Assembly: GCA_016302585.1 (NCBI GenBank)
Contig: JAEDNI010000017.1
Span: 1-33,902 of the forward strand
Source of the DNA: Paludibacteraceae bacterium
GTDB lineage: Bacteria > Bacteroidota > Bacteroidia > Bacteroidales > Paludibacteraceae
Direction of reading: 5' to 3'
DNA length: 33,902 bases
Under the pieces are notes generated by a model. That model was not told the origin of the DNA, did not search any database, and worked only from the letters and a program-made list of their open reading frames with translations. Within the stretch, counting starts at the first letter, position 1; each line of letters begins with the position of its first letter. Shown piece after piece: positions 22,535 through 29,823 of the stretch. Made by a program: the position numbers and the translations under genes.

Positions 22535-22562
22535 GAGATTTGAGATTTGAGATTTGAAATTT
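22535..22562. repeat. Heptamer array GAGATTT x4 between yidD and trmD
   Basis: Three perfect GAGATTT units and one GAAATTT (AAATCTC on the coding strand) fill the whole gap. The outer end enters the yidD stop codon, and the inner end is two bases from the trmD ATG, so the array is the trmD ribosome-binding region. Confidence 0.85.
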
Positions 22563-22816
22563 TATGGCACAGGGTCATAGCCCGATCCGCCCCAAGGATG
22601 ACAACGGAGGATCCGTTTGATGCCCAGCCAGCCGCCTTTAAAAATACCGTATTTGAGTACCGCTTCTACCATGTATTGACTGCAGGTAGGTGTATAGCGG
22701 CAGGAGGGAGGTGTCAACGGTGAGATAAAGACCCGATAGAAATAGACGGGGAGGAGGAAAATCTTTCTTACGAAAATTTTCCATTGGAAATTGGATATGG
22801 GAGATTGATTTTTCAT
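22562..22816 (-). CDS. yidD: Membrane protein insertion efficiency factor YidD
   Basis: The 84-residue protein carries the YidD core: a hydrophobic amphipathic segment (FLLPVYFYRVFISP), then SCRYTPTCSQYMVEAVLKYG and later RILRCHPWGGSGYDPVP. YidD helps YidC insert inner-membrane proteins. ATG 22816 is preferred; an upstream ATG at 22864 would overlap rnpA by 34 bases and add a non-conserved extension. The first about ten residues are encoded by degenerate heptamer repeats, and conservation begins after them. The order rnpA-yidD is near universal. Confidence 0.92.
   Translation of the reverse strand: MKNQSPISNFQWKIFVRKIFLLPVYFYRVFISPLTPPSCRYTPTCSQYMVEAVLKYGIFKGGWLGIKRILRCHPWGGSGYDPVP
22783..22810. 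repeat. Degenerate heptamer array in the yidD N-terminal codons
   Basis: ATTGGAA, ATTGGAT, ATGGGAG and ATTGATT follow with a strict 7-nt period. They encode the non-conserved start of YidD. Confidence 0.5.
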
Positions 22817-22830
22817 CCCCGGTTTTTGAT

Positions 22831-23187
22831 TTAACTCTCCGCTATTTTTTTCAGGGCTTTGCATACAGCTTTCTCAATGACAGCAAAAGACAGTTCTTCC
22901 TTATCCATATAATTGAAGGCAATAAGGTAGTGCTTCTCGCCCAAGAGGTCTTGATGTAAGCGATAGGCTTCGCGCATCAAACGACGCAGGTGGTTTCGCT
23001 GGACTGCTTTTTTGAAGAGGGATTTGGGAGCCCAGACGAGAATCTGATTGCTGACGTCTGATTTCTGAATGTTGACGGCTTGAAACGTCACACGTAAAGG
23101 CCACGCCGTGAAGCGCTGACCCTCTTTATACAGTTGTGCGATGCGCAGCTGTCCGCAGAGTTTGTTTTCTTTCGGAAACCTATTCAT
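22831..23187 (-). CDS. rnpA: Ribonuclease P protein component
   Basis: The 118-residue basic protein is the cofactor of RNase P RNA, which removes 5' leaders from tRNA precursors. The RNA-binding signature FKKAVQRNHLRRLMREAYR lies near residues 58-76, after the usual LRVTF strand. In many phyla rnpA sits next to rpmH; here, as in other Bacteroidetes, it lies between hemD and yidD. The start codon lies inside one copy of a 9-bp repeat (ATTCACTCA) that flanks the heptamer array upstream. Confidence 0.94.
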   Translation of the reverse strand: MNRFPKENKLCGQLRIAQLYKEGQRFTAWPLRVTFQAVNIQKSDVSNQILVWAPKSLFKKAVQRNHLRRLMREAYRLHQDLLGEKHYLIAFNYMDKEELSFAVIEKAVCKALKKIAES

Positions 23188-23193
23188 TCACTC

Positions 23194-23249
23194 ACCAATC
23201 ACCAATTACCAATTACCAATCACCAATTACCAATCACCAATCACCAATT
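23194..23249. repeat. Heptamer array ACCAATY x8 between hemD and rnpA
   Basis: Eight tandem units differ only in the last base (C or T), and a ninth variant (ACCACTC) follows. The direct repeat ATTCACTCA flanks the array at 23186-23194 and 23257-23265; one copy holds the rnpA start codon and the other the hemD stop codon. Confidence 0.92.
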
Positions 23250-23258
23250 ACCACTCAT

Positions 23259-24005
23259 TCACTCATTCTTCTCCAGATAGTCCGCAATAGCCAGCGGCAG
23301 GGAAGCGAAAGGAAGTCCTTGTCCGGCTTCTATATCGACGCGGAAACCTGCTTCTTCCAAAGCCCGAATAGTACCGTTACCGAAGGCGGCAATGAGGGTA
23401 TTACCCTGTTTCCAGTCAGGGAAATTCTCCTTGAGAGACGTTACACCTGCCGGCGTGAAGAGCGCGATGAGGTCGTAGTCGAACGGTTTATCTGCCGGCC
23501 AGGGAGTGGTCACCGTGCGGTACATAATAGCGGGTGTCACTTCAATACCGTTCTCGGCGAACATATTGATCTGGTCGTCTGTATGGATATCCGATAGTAC
23601 CATCAGATATTTCTCGTTGGGACGGCGATGCATGGCGGGCAGCAGGTCTTCGAATTTATTGCCGCTCTCAGGGAAGAAGACTTTACGCTTGCGATAGTTA
23701 ATGAATTTCTGCAAGTACAGTCCTACCGACTCCGAGTTGCAATAGTAGTGCATCGAGTCCGGTACATTCAGTCTCATCTCTTCGCACATACGGAAATAGT
23801 GTTCCGCTCCCAGTTTGGAGTTCAAAATAACCGCTGTAAAATCCATCGGATTGATACGCTGTTGACGAAACTCACGTGCTTCCAGTCCTTCGATATGAAT
23901 GAACTGATAGAAGTCACATTGCACACCAAACTGCGTCTCCAAACGGGTATAGGGGTTGTGCTCCGTAGATGGACGGGGTTGAGAAAAAAGTAGTTTTTTT
24001 ATCAT
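23259..24005 (-). CDS. hemD: Uroporphyrinogen-III synthase
   Basis: The 248-residue protein fits the HemD fold: two Rossmann-like halves with low sequence conservation. Recognisable segments are FTAVILNSKLGAEHYF near residue 70, a YLMVLSDIHTDD linker, and ALFTPAGVTSLKENFPDW followed by IAAFGNGTIRALEEAGF toward the end, typical of the second half. HemD closes hydroxymethylbilane to uroporphyrinogen III in heme and cobalamin synthesis. Low motif content makes the call partly dependent on context: DUF4271-hemD-rnpA-yidD is a standard Bacteroidetes order. ATG 24005 overlaps the DUF4271 stop by four bases. Confidence 0.88.
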   Translation of the reverse strand: MIKKLLFSQPRPSTEHNPYTRLETQFGVQCDFYQFIHIEGLEAREFRQQRINPMDFTAVILNSKLGAEHYFRMCEEMRLNVPDSMHYYCNSESVGLYLQKFINYRKRKVFFPESGNKFEDLLPAMHRRPNEKYLMVLSDIHTDDQINMFAENGIEVTPAIMYRTVTTPWPADKPFDYDLIALFTPAGVTSLKENFPDWKQGNTLIAAFGNGTIRALEEAGFRVDIEAGQGLPFASLPLAIADYLEKNE

Positions 24006-24652
24006 AGGATAGCAATTATTTGATCGGATATAATGAATAGCAGTGCCCAAGGCAGCAACTCCAGGGTAAGGCTATAGATAAGCAAATAAAGGATGGCGAT
24101 AGGACTATTGACAAATTGTTTCCAGGAACGATAGAACCATATCAGTAAGAAAACCGCGGCGATGGAGCCGACCAACCATCTGTTGAGTATAGGTGAACCC
24201 ACACGCATCAGGATCAACAGCACCGGGTAAAGGAGGACTGTAACGAGCGTGACGATATTGCCGTAATGCTCGTAGGGGGACCCGAAATGACGGGATAGGT
24301 CAAAGGTGAAATCGATGAACAGATGGCATAGCATTTTGATACTCAGTCCGGCCAGAACGATGCCGTAGATGACTCCATAGCCCTTTATTGTAAAAGCCTC
24401 GGTCGTGCAGCAAAGATAGATCGCCATGGCGATGATACCGATGCGGAAGATCCCCATGAGCAGTTGTCCCATCAAGGTAGCCGGAGACTCTTTGTACATA
24501 CGGTCGGTCTGTGCCGATAGAGAGTTCTTCGCCTGGGTGATGACGCCCGGTTGATACGCCTCGCTGAGTAAAGCACAGATCAGGAGGCCAAACATCAACC
24601 AAGCGCACCAGGGTGCACTTGAGCAGGATACTATGTGCGCTATCTCATTCAT
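24002..24652 (-). CDS. DUF4271 family membrane protein
   Basis: The 216-residue protein has about six hydrophobic segments with short loops (SLSAQTDRMYK, TFDLSRHFGSPYEHYGN), matching the DUF4271 membrane family of Bacteroidetes. Its function is unknown. It overlaps the U32 gene upstream by eight bases and hemD downstream by four, so all three are probably translated in series. Confidence 0.82.
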   Translation of the reverse strand: MNEIAHIVSCSSAPWCAWLMFGLLICALLSEAYQPGVITQAKNSLSAQTDRMYKESPATLMGQLLMGIFRIGIIAMAIYLCCTTEAFTIKGYGVIYGIVLAGLSIKMLCHLFIDFTFDLSRHFGSPYEHYGNIVTLVTVLLYPVLLILMRVGSPILNRWLVGSIAAVFLLIWFYRSWKQFVNSPIAILYLLIYSLTLELLPWALLFIISDQIIAIL

Positions 24653-25913
24653 TCGTTTCGTCCCATATAAACAATTTATCGCCTCGACGGATCAGTGTAT
24701 CCGTCTTGATGGCAAAAAATTGTCCTTTCTTTACTTGTTTGGTCGGTTGTCCTTTAGCATCATGCATGTCGTGCGCCGTACACTCATAGACACCGGTCGT
24801 CTCGCCCGTGATGAGTAGCGGCTGACCTTCCTCAATCGCATCAACAGCTTCCACTACAAACTCCGCCACACTTAGGTTCTTGAAGAAATTGGTACACTTG
24901 GCCGCATAGACCTTCTTACGGGTAGCTTTGTTGCCATAGACATGAGTCCATTCTCCCAGTTTTTGGCCTTGGTAATATCCGTCCCAGAAACCGCGGTTGA
25001 ACACCCGGCTCAGGCGCTCATTCCAGTTCGCTATCTTCGGTTCGATGATGCGGCTGTCCGCATATTCTCCGTTTTGCCATGCTTCCACAGCCTCGCGGTA
25101 ACAACGAACCACGGTATCGACGTATTCGGCTCCGCGTGCACGGCCTTCGATCTTCAGTACCCGTACACCGGCATCCAGCATCTTATTGAGGAAATGAATG
25201 GTCTTCAGGTCTTTGGGGCTCATGATATACTGATTGTCCACATCCAGCTCCAGATCTGACGATTTGTCTTTGACCGTGTAGCCGCGGCGGCACACTTGTA
25301 CGCACGCCCCTCTGTTCGCCGACATGCCGTAGTTATTCAGACTCAAGTAACATTTTCCGCTGACAGCCATACAAAGCGCACCATGACAAAACATCTCAAT
25401 GCGGATGGGCTGACCATTTCGACCGCAGATATGTTGCTCTTGGATGTCGCAGTAGATAGAGGCTACCTGTTCCATATTCAGTTCGCGCGCCAAGACTACG
25501 ACGTCCGCAAACTGCGCATAGAACTTCAGGGCTTCGGTGTTCGCGATATTCAGTTGCGTAGAGAGGTGCACTTCCTGACCGATGCTGTTGGCGTATTGCA
25601 TCACGGCGATGTCGCTGGCGATGATGGCATCTACACCTACGGCATGGGCTTTATCCACTATCTGACGCATGAGCGGCAGGTCTTCGGGATACATAACGGT
25701 ATTGACCGTCAGGTAGGTCTTAACCCCTGCTTCGCGACAGGTAGCTACGATGGTAGCCATATCATCGGTCGTGAAGTTAACGGACGAACGGGCACGCATA
25801 TTCAGGTGCTCAATACCGAAATAGACACTCGTAGCACCGGCATGTATAGCCGCTGCCAAGCTCTCCCAGCATCCTACCGGAGCCATTATTTCGATGTTTG
25901 ATACATTGTTCAT
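24645..25913 (-). CDS. U32 family protein (peptidase U32 / RNA hydroxylase-type)
   Basis: The 422-residue protein starts with a TIM-barrel-like region (IMAPVGCWESLAAAIHAGA). Near residue 175 it carries the U32 signature EMFCHGALCMAVSGKCYLS, followed by CVQVCRRGY. The four cysteines in these two motifs are those that hold an Fe-S cluster in the characterised relatives RlhA, TrhP and UbiU/V. Those relatives hydroxylate 23S rRNA, tRNA or ubiquinone precursors using prephenate, so an RNA hydroxylase is more likely than a protease; the substrate is not determined here. No -7 element was found in the 82 bases before it, so it is probably read through from asd. Confidence 0.88.
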   Translation of the reverse strand: MNNVSNIEIMAPVGCWESLAAAIHAGATSVYFGIEHLNMRARSSVNFTTDDMATIVATCREAGVKTYLTVNTVMYPEDLPLMRQIVDKAHAVGVDAIIASDIAVMQYANSIGQEVHLSTQLNIANTEALKFYAQFADVVVLARELNMEQVASIYCDIQEQHICGRNGQPIRIEMFCHGALCMAVSGKCYLSLNNYGMSANRGACVQVCRRGYTVKDKSSDLELDVDNQYIMSPKDLKTIHFLNKMLDAGVRVLKIEGRARGAEYVDTVVRCYREAVEAWQNGEYADSRIIEPKIANWNERLSRVFNRGFWDGYYQGQKLGEWTHVYGNKATRKKVYAAKCTNFFKNLSVAEFVVEAVDAIEEGQPLLITGETTGVYECTAHDMHDAKGQPTKQVKKGQFFAIKTDTLIRRGDKLFIWDETNE

Positions 25914-25974
25914 GGTTCTTTCAACCGTAAAAAACCTCTAAACACTATAAAAAATAAGGCCTGCATAAGACCCC

Positions 25975-26018
25975 TATTGGGTGATTATTGCGCGATTATT
26001 GGGTGACTATTGCGTGAT
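25975..26018. repeat. 11-bp tandem array x4 over the end of asd
   Basis: TATTGGGTGAT, TATTGCGCGAT, TATTGGGTGAC and TATTGCGTGAT follow with a strict 11-nt period. The asd stop codon and its last residues (IVTQ) are encoded inside the array; the other units lie downstream. Confidence 0.8.
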
Positions 26019-27009
26019 TTAATAACCATTCCGCTATCTGTACTGCATTTAAAGCCGCGCCTTTGCGGATCTGGTCACTCACGCACCAGAAACTCAGCCC
26101 GCACTCATCCGTCAGATCCTTGCGGATACGACCGATGAACACTTCATCTTTACCGCTGAGGAACAGAGGCATCGGATATACTTTGTTCTCCGGATCGTCC
26201 ATGAGTACGCAGCCTTGGGCTTTGGAGAACGCCTCTCTCGCCTGTTCTACGGAAACGGGGTGTTCTGTTTCGATCCAGATGCTCTCACTGTGTGCTCGGA
26301 GGGAGGGTACACGCACACAAGTGGCGCTGACCTTGATATCCGAATGCATGATCTTCCGTGTCTCGTTAAACATCTTCATCTCCTCTTTGGTGTAGCCGTT
26401 GTCGGTGAAGACATCGATATGCGGGATGACATTATAGGCTAACTGGTACGCGAATTTGTTTACCGTCACTTCTTCGCCGTTGAGCACCTGACGGTATTGG
26501 TTTTCGAGTTCTTTCATCGCCTGTGCTCCTGCTCCTGAAGCGGCCTGATAAGTAGCTATATGTACGCGACGGATGTGCGTCAGGTTCTCGATAGCCTGTA
26601 GGGCTACGACCATTTGAATCGTCGTGCAATTCGGATTAGCGATGATGTTACGCGGACGATTTAAGGCATCCGACGCATTCACTTCGGGTACTACGAGGGG
26701 CACATCCTCCTCCATTCGGAAGGCGGAGGAGTTATCGATCATGATGGTACCGAAGCGGGTGATGTCCTCCGCATACGCACGTGACACGCCTGCGCCCGCG
26801 GAGACAAAAGCAATATCGACGCCCTTGAAAGCGTCGTTATGTTGCAGCAGTTGTACGGTGTACTCTTTGCCGCAGAAGGTGTACTTTGTTCCGGCACTCC
26901 GCTCCGAACCGAATAGTTTTAGTTCGGAGACGGGGAATTGCCGCTGTTCGAGAACAGCCAGCAATTCCTGTCCGACGGCGCCTGAAGCGCCAACGATAGC
27001 TATAACCAT
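25996..27009 (-). CDS. asd: Aspartate-semialdehyde dehydrogenase
   Basis: This 337-residue enzyme reduces aspartyl phosphate to the semialdehyde, the branch point to lysine, diaminopimelate, threonine and methionine. It shows the NADPH-binding GASGAVGQELL at the N-terminus, SSAFRM, the catalytic Cys128 in NPNCTTIQ, and the His of RVPSLRAHSESI. The last residues and stop are encoded by an 11-bp tandem repeat. It begins one base after the winged-helix gene's stop. Confidence 0.96.
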   Translation of the reverse strand: MVIAIVGASGAVGQELLAVLEQRQFPVSELKLFGSERSAGTKYTFCGKEYTVQLLQHNDAFKGVDIAFVSAGAGVSRAYAEDITRFGTIMIDNSSAFRMEEDVPLVVPEVNASDALNRPRNIIANPNCTTIQMVVALQAIENLTHIRRVHIATYQAASGAGAQAMKELENQYRQVLNGEEVTVNKFAYQLAYNVIPHIDVFTDNGYTKEEMKMFNETRKIMHSDIKVSATCVRVPSLRAHSESIWIETEHPVSVEQAREAFSKAQGCVLMDDPENKVYPMPLFLSGKDEVFIGRIRKDLTDECGLSFWCVSDQIRKGAALNAVQIAEWLLNHAIVTQ

Positions 27010-27010
27010 A

Positions 27011-27205
27011 TTAAGCCAGAGCTACAATAGTGTCAGCCGCAGCCTCGGTAAAGGTCAGTTTACCCTCACGAGCGAGCCATCCGAGAGCCAAGAAAAGGTC
27101 CTCGTTTTTCAGTTTGGTTGCTTTTTTCAGAGCCTTGATACCCTGAGCACCATTTTGCAGAGCACCCCATACGAGGCCTGCGTTCTCACCGATTTTTGTA
27201 ATCAT
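27011..27205 (-). CDS. Small winged helix-turn-helix protein (DUF2582-like)
   Basis: The 64-residue protein consists of one winged-helix domain: a first helix with GLVWGALQ, then GIKALKKATKLKNEDLFLAL as the recognition region, and GWLAREGKLTF forming the wing. This matches the small wHTH family (PF10771-type) common in Bacteroidetes. Whether it binds DNA as a repressor is unknown. It lies between fabF and asd with one base to the asd start. ATG 27205 is the only sensible start. Confidence 0.82.
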   Translation of the reverse strand: MITKIGENAGLVWGALQNGAQGIKALKKATKLKNEDLFLALGWLAREGKLTFTEAAADTIVALA

Positions 27206-27269
27206 AATACCTTAAATTATTTTTTGTGACTAATATAGATGCTTTTAAGGGGCATCCATCCCTATTTCT

Positions 27270-27290
27270 CTAAACACTAAACTCTAAACA
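27270..27290. repeat. Heptamer array CTAAACA x3 just after fabF
   Basis: CTAAACA, CTAAACT and CTAAACA end one base from the fabF stop codon. A 12-bp piece (CTCTAAACACTA) recurs at 25936-25947 upstream of the U32 gene. Confidence 0.7.
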
Positions 27291-27291
27291 A

Positions 27292-28551
27292 TCACTCCTC
27301 CCACTTTTTGAAGAGCAGGCAGGCGTTGTGTCCGCCAAAACCAAAAGTGTTACTTAGCGCATAACGGATGTCACGTTTTTGTGCTTTATCGAAGGTGAAG
27401 TTAATGCGATAGTCGATGTTCTCGTCCAAATCCTCCGGATCATGATTGATGGTGGGCGGGATGATTCCTTCTTTGAGTGCCATAATGCACGCAAGTGCTT
27501 CTACGGCTCCTGCAGCACCGATCAGGTGACCGGTCATCGACTTGGTGGAATCCAGGTTCATGTCATAGACATGATTGCCGAACACGCGCTGGATTGCCTT
27601 CAGTTCCGTCACATCGCCCAGCGGAGTGGAGGTACCGTGTGTATTGATATAATCGATGTCCTCCGGCTGCAGTCCGGCATCTTTGATGGCGAGCCGCATG
27701 ACGCGTTCCGCTCCTTTCCCGTCGGGGTCGGGTGCCGTCAAATGATACGCATCAGAGGTCATACCTTCACCTACCATCTCGGCGTATATCTTCGCGCCGC
27801 GTGCTTTGGCATGCTCGTACTCCTCCAGGATAAGACAAGCAGCTCCTTCGCCTAACACGAACCCGTCTCTGGACTTCGAGAAGGGACGACTGGCTGTCTC
27901 GGGATGTTCGTTATTGGTAGAGAGAGCATGCATGGAAGAGAATCCACCGACACCGCTGTAGGTCACATCGGCATCCGCACCTCCGGTGAGCAGAATATCC
28001 GCGTGACCCAGACGAAGCTGGTCAAAAGCTGAGGCTACTGCGTGCGACGAAGACGAACAGGCGGTCGATACGGAGAAGCTGAGGCCACCCAGACCGAAGC
28101 GAATGGATATCTGTCCGGCTGCGATGCTGGGGATGGCTTTCGGGATCATGAAGGGGTTGAAACGAGGTACGCCGTCGCCTTTGGCGAAGTCGATGATCTG
28201 CTCTTCGATAGTCAGCAGTCCGCCCATACCGCTACCCCAGATCACACCGACGCGAGTGCGGTCCTCTTTCTCCAAGTCCAGCCCGCTATCGCGCAAAGCT
28301 TCGTCGGCAACGCACACGGAGAACTGGGTAAAACGATCCATCTTACGCGCCTCTTTCTTGTCAATCACTGTCGTCGGGTCAAACCCCTTGACTTCTCCGG
28401 CAAACTGCGTCTTATACTGCGACGCATCGAAGGCGGTGATAGGAGCGATACCATTCTCGCCATTCACCAGCGCACGCCATGTCTCCGGAGCGGATTTGCC
28501 AACCGGCGTTAACGCTCCGAGACCTGTTATAACAACCCGCTTTAACTGCAT
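27292..28551 (-). CDS. fabF: 3-oxoacyl-[acyl-carrier-protein] synthase II
   Basis: This 419-residue condensing enzyme extends acyl-ACP with malonyl-ACP in fatty acid synthesis. The Cys-His-His triad can be seen: Cys near residue 165 in STACSSSSHA, His in THGTSTPLGD, and His in TGHLIGAAGA, with the closing SNTFGFGGHN loop. The length is normal. It follows acpP after 77 bases that hold a strong hairpin and is probably co-transcribed with it. Confidence 0.96.
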   Translation of the reverse strand: MQLKRVVITGLGALTPVGKSAPETWRALVNGENGIAPITAFDASQYKTQFAGEVKGFDPTTVIDKKEARKMDRFTQFSVCVADEALRDSGLDLEKEDRTRVGVIWGSGMGGLLTIEEQIIDFAKGDGVPRFNPFMIPKAIPSIAAGQISIRFGLGGLSFSVSTACSSSSHAVASAFDQLRLGHADILLTGGADADVTYSGVGGFSSMHALSTNNEHPETASRPFSKSRDGFVLGEGAACLILEEYEHAKARGAKIYAEMVGEGMTSDAYHLTAPDPDGKGAERVMRLAIKDAGLQPEDIDYINTHGTSTPLGDVTELKAIQRVFGNHVYDMNLDSTKSMTGHLIGAAGAVEALACIMALKEGIIPPTINHDPEDLDENIDYRINFTFDKAQKRDIRYALSNTFGFGGHNACLLFKKWEE

Positions 28552-28580
28552 TCTAACCCCTTGTCCTTATATATAGCATA

Positions 28581-28607
28581 CGAGTTTACAGTATTCCCGT
28601 AAACTCG
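28581..28607. other. Perfect 9-bp hairpin between acpP and fabF
   Basis: CGAGTTTAC pairs with GTAAACTCG around a 9-nt loop. No T run follows in the minus direction, so it may stabilise or process the abundant acpP message, or act as a partial attenuator. Confidence 0.5.
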
Positions 28608-28628
28608 CAAACTAATGTGAAAAGACTA

Positions 28629-28868
28629 TTACTTTCCAAGCTTCTTCTCTACGTAAGCGATAGCGTCACCTACGGTAGCGATCTTCTGTGTATCCTCGTC
28701 CGGGATCTCAATCTCGAATTCTTTCTCGAACTCCATGATCATCTCTACGGTATCCAGAGAGTCTGCACCCAGATCCGTTTGGAAGTTAGCTTCGTTAACT
28801 ACTTGCGATTCTTCGACACCCAGTTTATCAGCAATAATTGCTTTTACTTTTGCATCAATTTCTGCCAT
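28629..28868 (-). CDS. acpP: Acyl carrier protein
   Basis: This 79-residue acidic protein carries growing acyl chains on a phosphopantetheine arm attached to Ser37 in GADSLDTVE. The four-helix pattern and the length are standard. It has a strong promoter at 28986-28954 and an AT-rich leader of about 80 bases, and heads the series acpP-fabF-wHTH-asd. Confidence 0.97.
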   Translation of the reverse strand: MAEIDAKVKAIIADKLGVEESQVVNEANFQTDLGADSLDTVEMIMEFEKEFEIEIPDEDTQKIATVGDAIAYVEKKLGK

Positions 28869-28953
28869 GATACTTAGTTTTTAATAAGTTATTATGTATT
28901 TTTTTTCTTAAATTCTGAATATCTTTGATTTCCGCATATTTCGGAAAATCGGC

Positions 28954-28986
28954 GCAAAATTACTGCTTTTTTCTGAAATATGCAAA
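28954..28986 (-). promoter_or_regulatory. Promoter of acpP
   Basis: The -7 element TAATTTTGC (28962-28954) and -33 element TTTG (28986-28983, extended TTTGCATATTTC) are 20 nt apart, with AAAAAGCAG at the spacer end. It starts 10 bases after the upstream gene's stop, with no terminator between. Confidence 0.85.
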
Positions 28987-28996
28987 TTTTTTTGTT

Positions 28997-29821
28997 TTAT
29001 TTTTCGTTTTTGTCATCCAGAAGTAGCATTATTTTCCCCAAATAGACGCCGGATTTGGTCATTTGTGCTATGGGTATGCTATCTCCGTCGAGGTTTGGTT
29101 CGAAGTGGTTGACGTGCAACTCATGGGTATGTCCTCCGATGATTACATCGATACCGCGGGTGCTATGCGCCAGGCCTACATCGCTGAAGTCTTCCGGTGC
29201 TTTACCGAAGGTACCCATGTGGCTGAGACAGATCACAACGTCGCAGTTCTGTGCCCGCAGAGTATCCACCATCGCTTGCGCTAATTCGGGATAGGGGGCG
29301 AGGTATTTCGCCGGAGCGAAGTTCTTATCGGAGATGATACCTTTGGGGTCGCACCCGAGACCGAAGATACCGATTTTTAGGCCGCCTTTGTTAACGATCG
29401 TGAAGGGTTTTATCCTATTTTCCAGAGCCGTACCGGTGAAGTCATAGTTCGCGCAGACGATAGGGAACTGAGCGTTCTTCAGCACAGCCGCTAAGGTATC
29501 CAGCCCGTTGTCGAACTCATGGTTTCCGAGTGTACCGCAGTCATAGCCCATGCGGTTCATTGCATCGAGTTCTACACGTCCGCGGAAGAAATTAAAGAAA
29601 GGACTTCCCTGACTGAAGTCTCCGGCATCAACCAACAGCAGGTTCGGGTCGGCTTTACGCTCCTGCTCGATCTTTCCCATACGGCGTGCATAGCCTCCTA
29701 AGTTCTTCGCATTGGGTTCTACCTGCGAATGGGTGTCATTGGTGTGCAGGATGGTGAGGTGGTCGGGTTTGGAGCAAGCCGCCAACAGGGCTGCTACCAC
29801 AAAGATAAGTGTCTTTTTCAT
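28997..29821 (-). CDS. 5'-nucleotidase-like metallophosphoesterase lipoprotein
   Basis: The 274-residue protein has a signal peptide with lipobox (LLAAC, Cys16) and a calcineurin-like phosphoesterase domain of the UshA type. All metal-binding motifs are present: LHTNDTHS, DAGDFSQGS, GTLGNHEFD, CLSHMG and GGHTHE. Periplasmic or surface hydrolysis of nucleotides or UDP-sugars is the likely role. The C-terminal substrate-binding domain of UshA is absent. In Bacteroidetes it is often encoded by a separate neighbouring gene, which is not seen here. It starts two bases after the mutL stop. Confidence 0.9.
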   Translation of the reverse strand: MKKTLIFVVAALLAACSKPDHLTILHTNDTHSQVEPNAKNLGGYARRMGKIEQERKADPNLLLVDAGDFSQGSPFFNFFRGRVELDAMNRMGYDCGTLGNHEFDNGLDTLAAVLKNAQFPIVCANYDFTGTALENRIKPFTIVNKGGLKIGIFGLGCDPKGIISDKNFAPAKYLAPYPELAQAMVDTLRAQNCDVVICLSHMGTFGKAPEDFSDVGLAHSTRGIDVIIGGHTHELHVNHFEPNLDGDSIPIAQMTKSGVYLGKIMLLLDDKNEK

Positions 29822-29823
29822 GG

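Noticed and set aside
22817..22864. Longer yidD start overlapping rnpA
   Set aside because: It adds non-conserved residues and overlaps rnpA by 34 bases; ATG 22816 fits the family better.
23194..23249. CRISPR-like array
   Set aside because: Units are 7 nt and directly adjacent, with no spacers and no cas genes; it is a simple tandem repeat.
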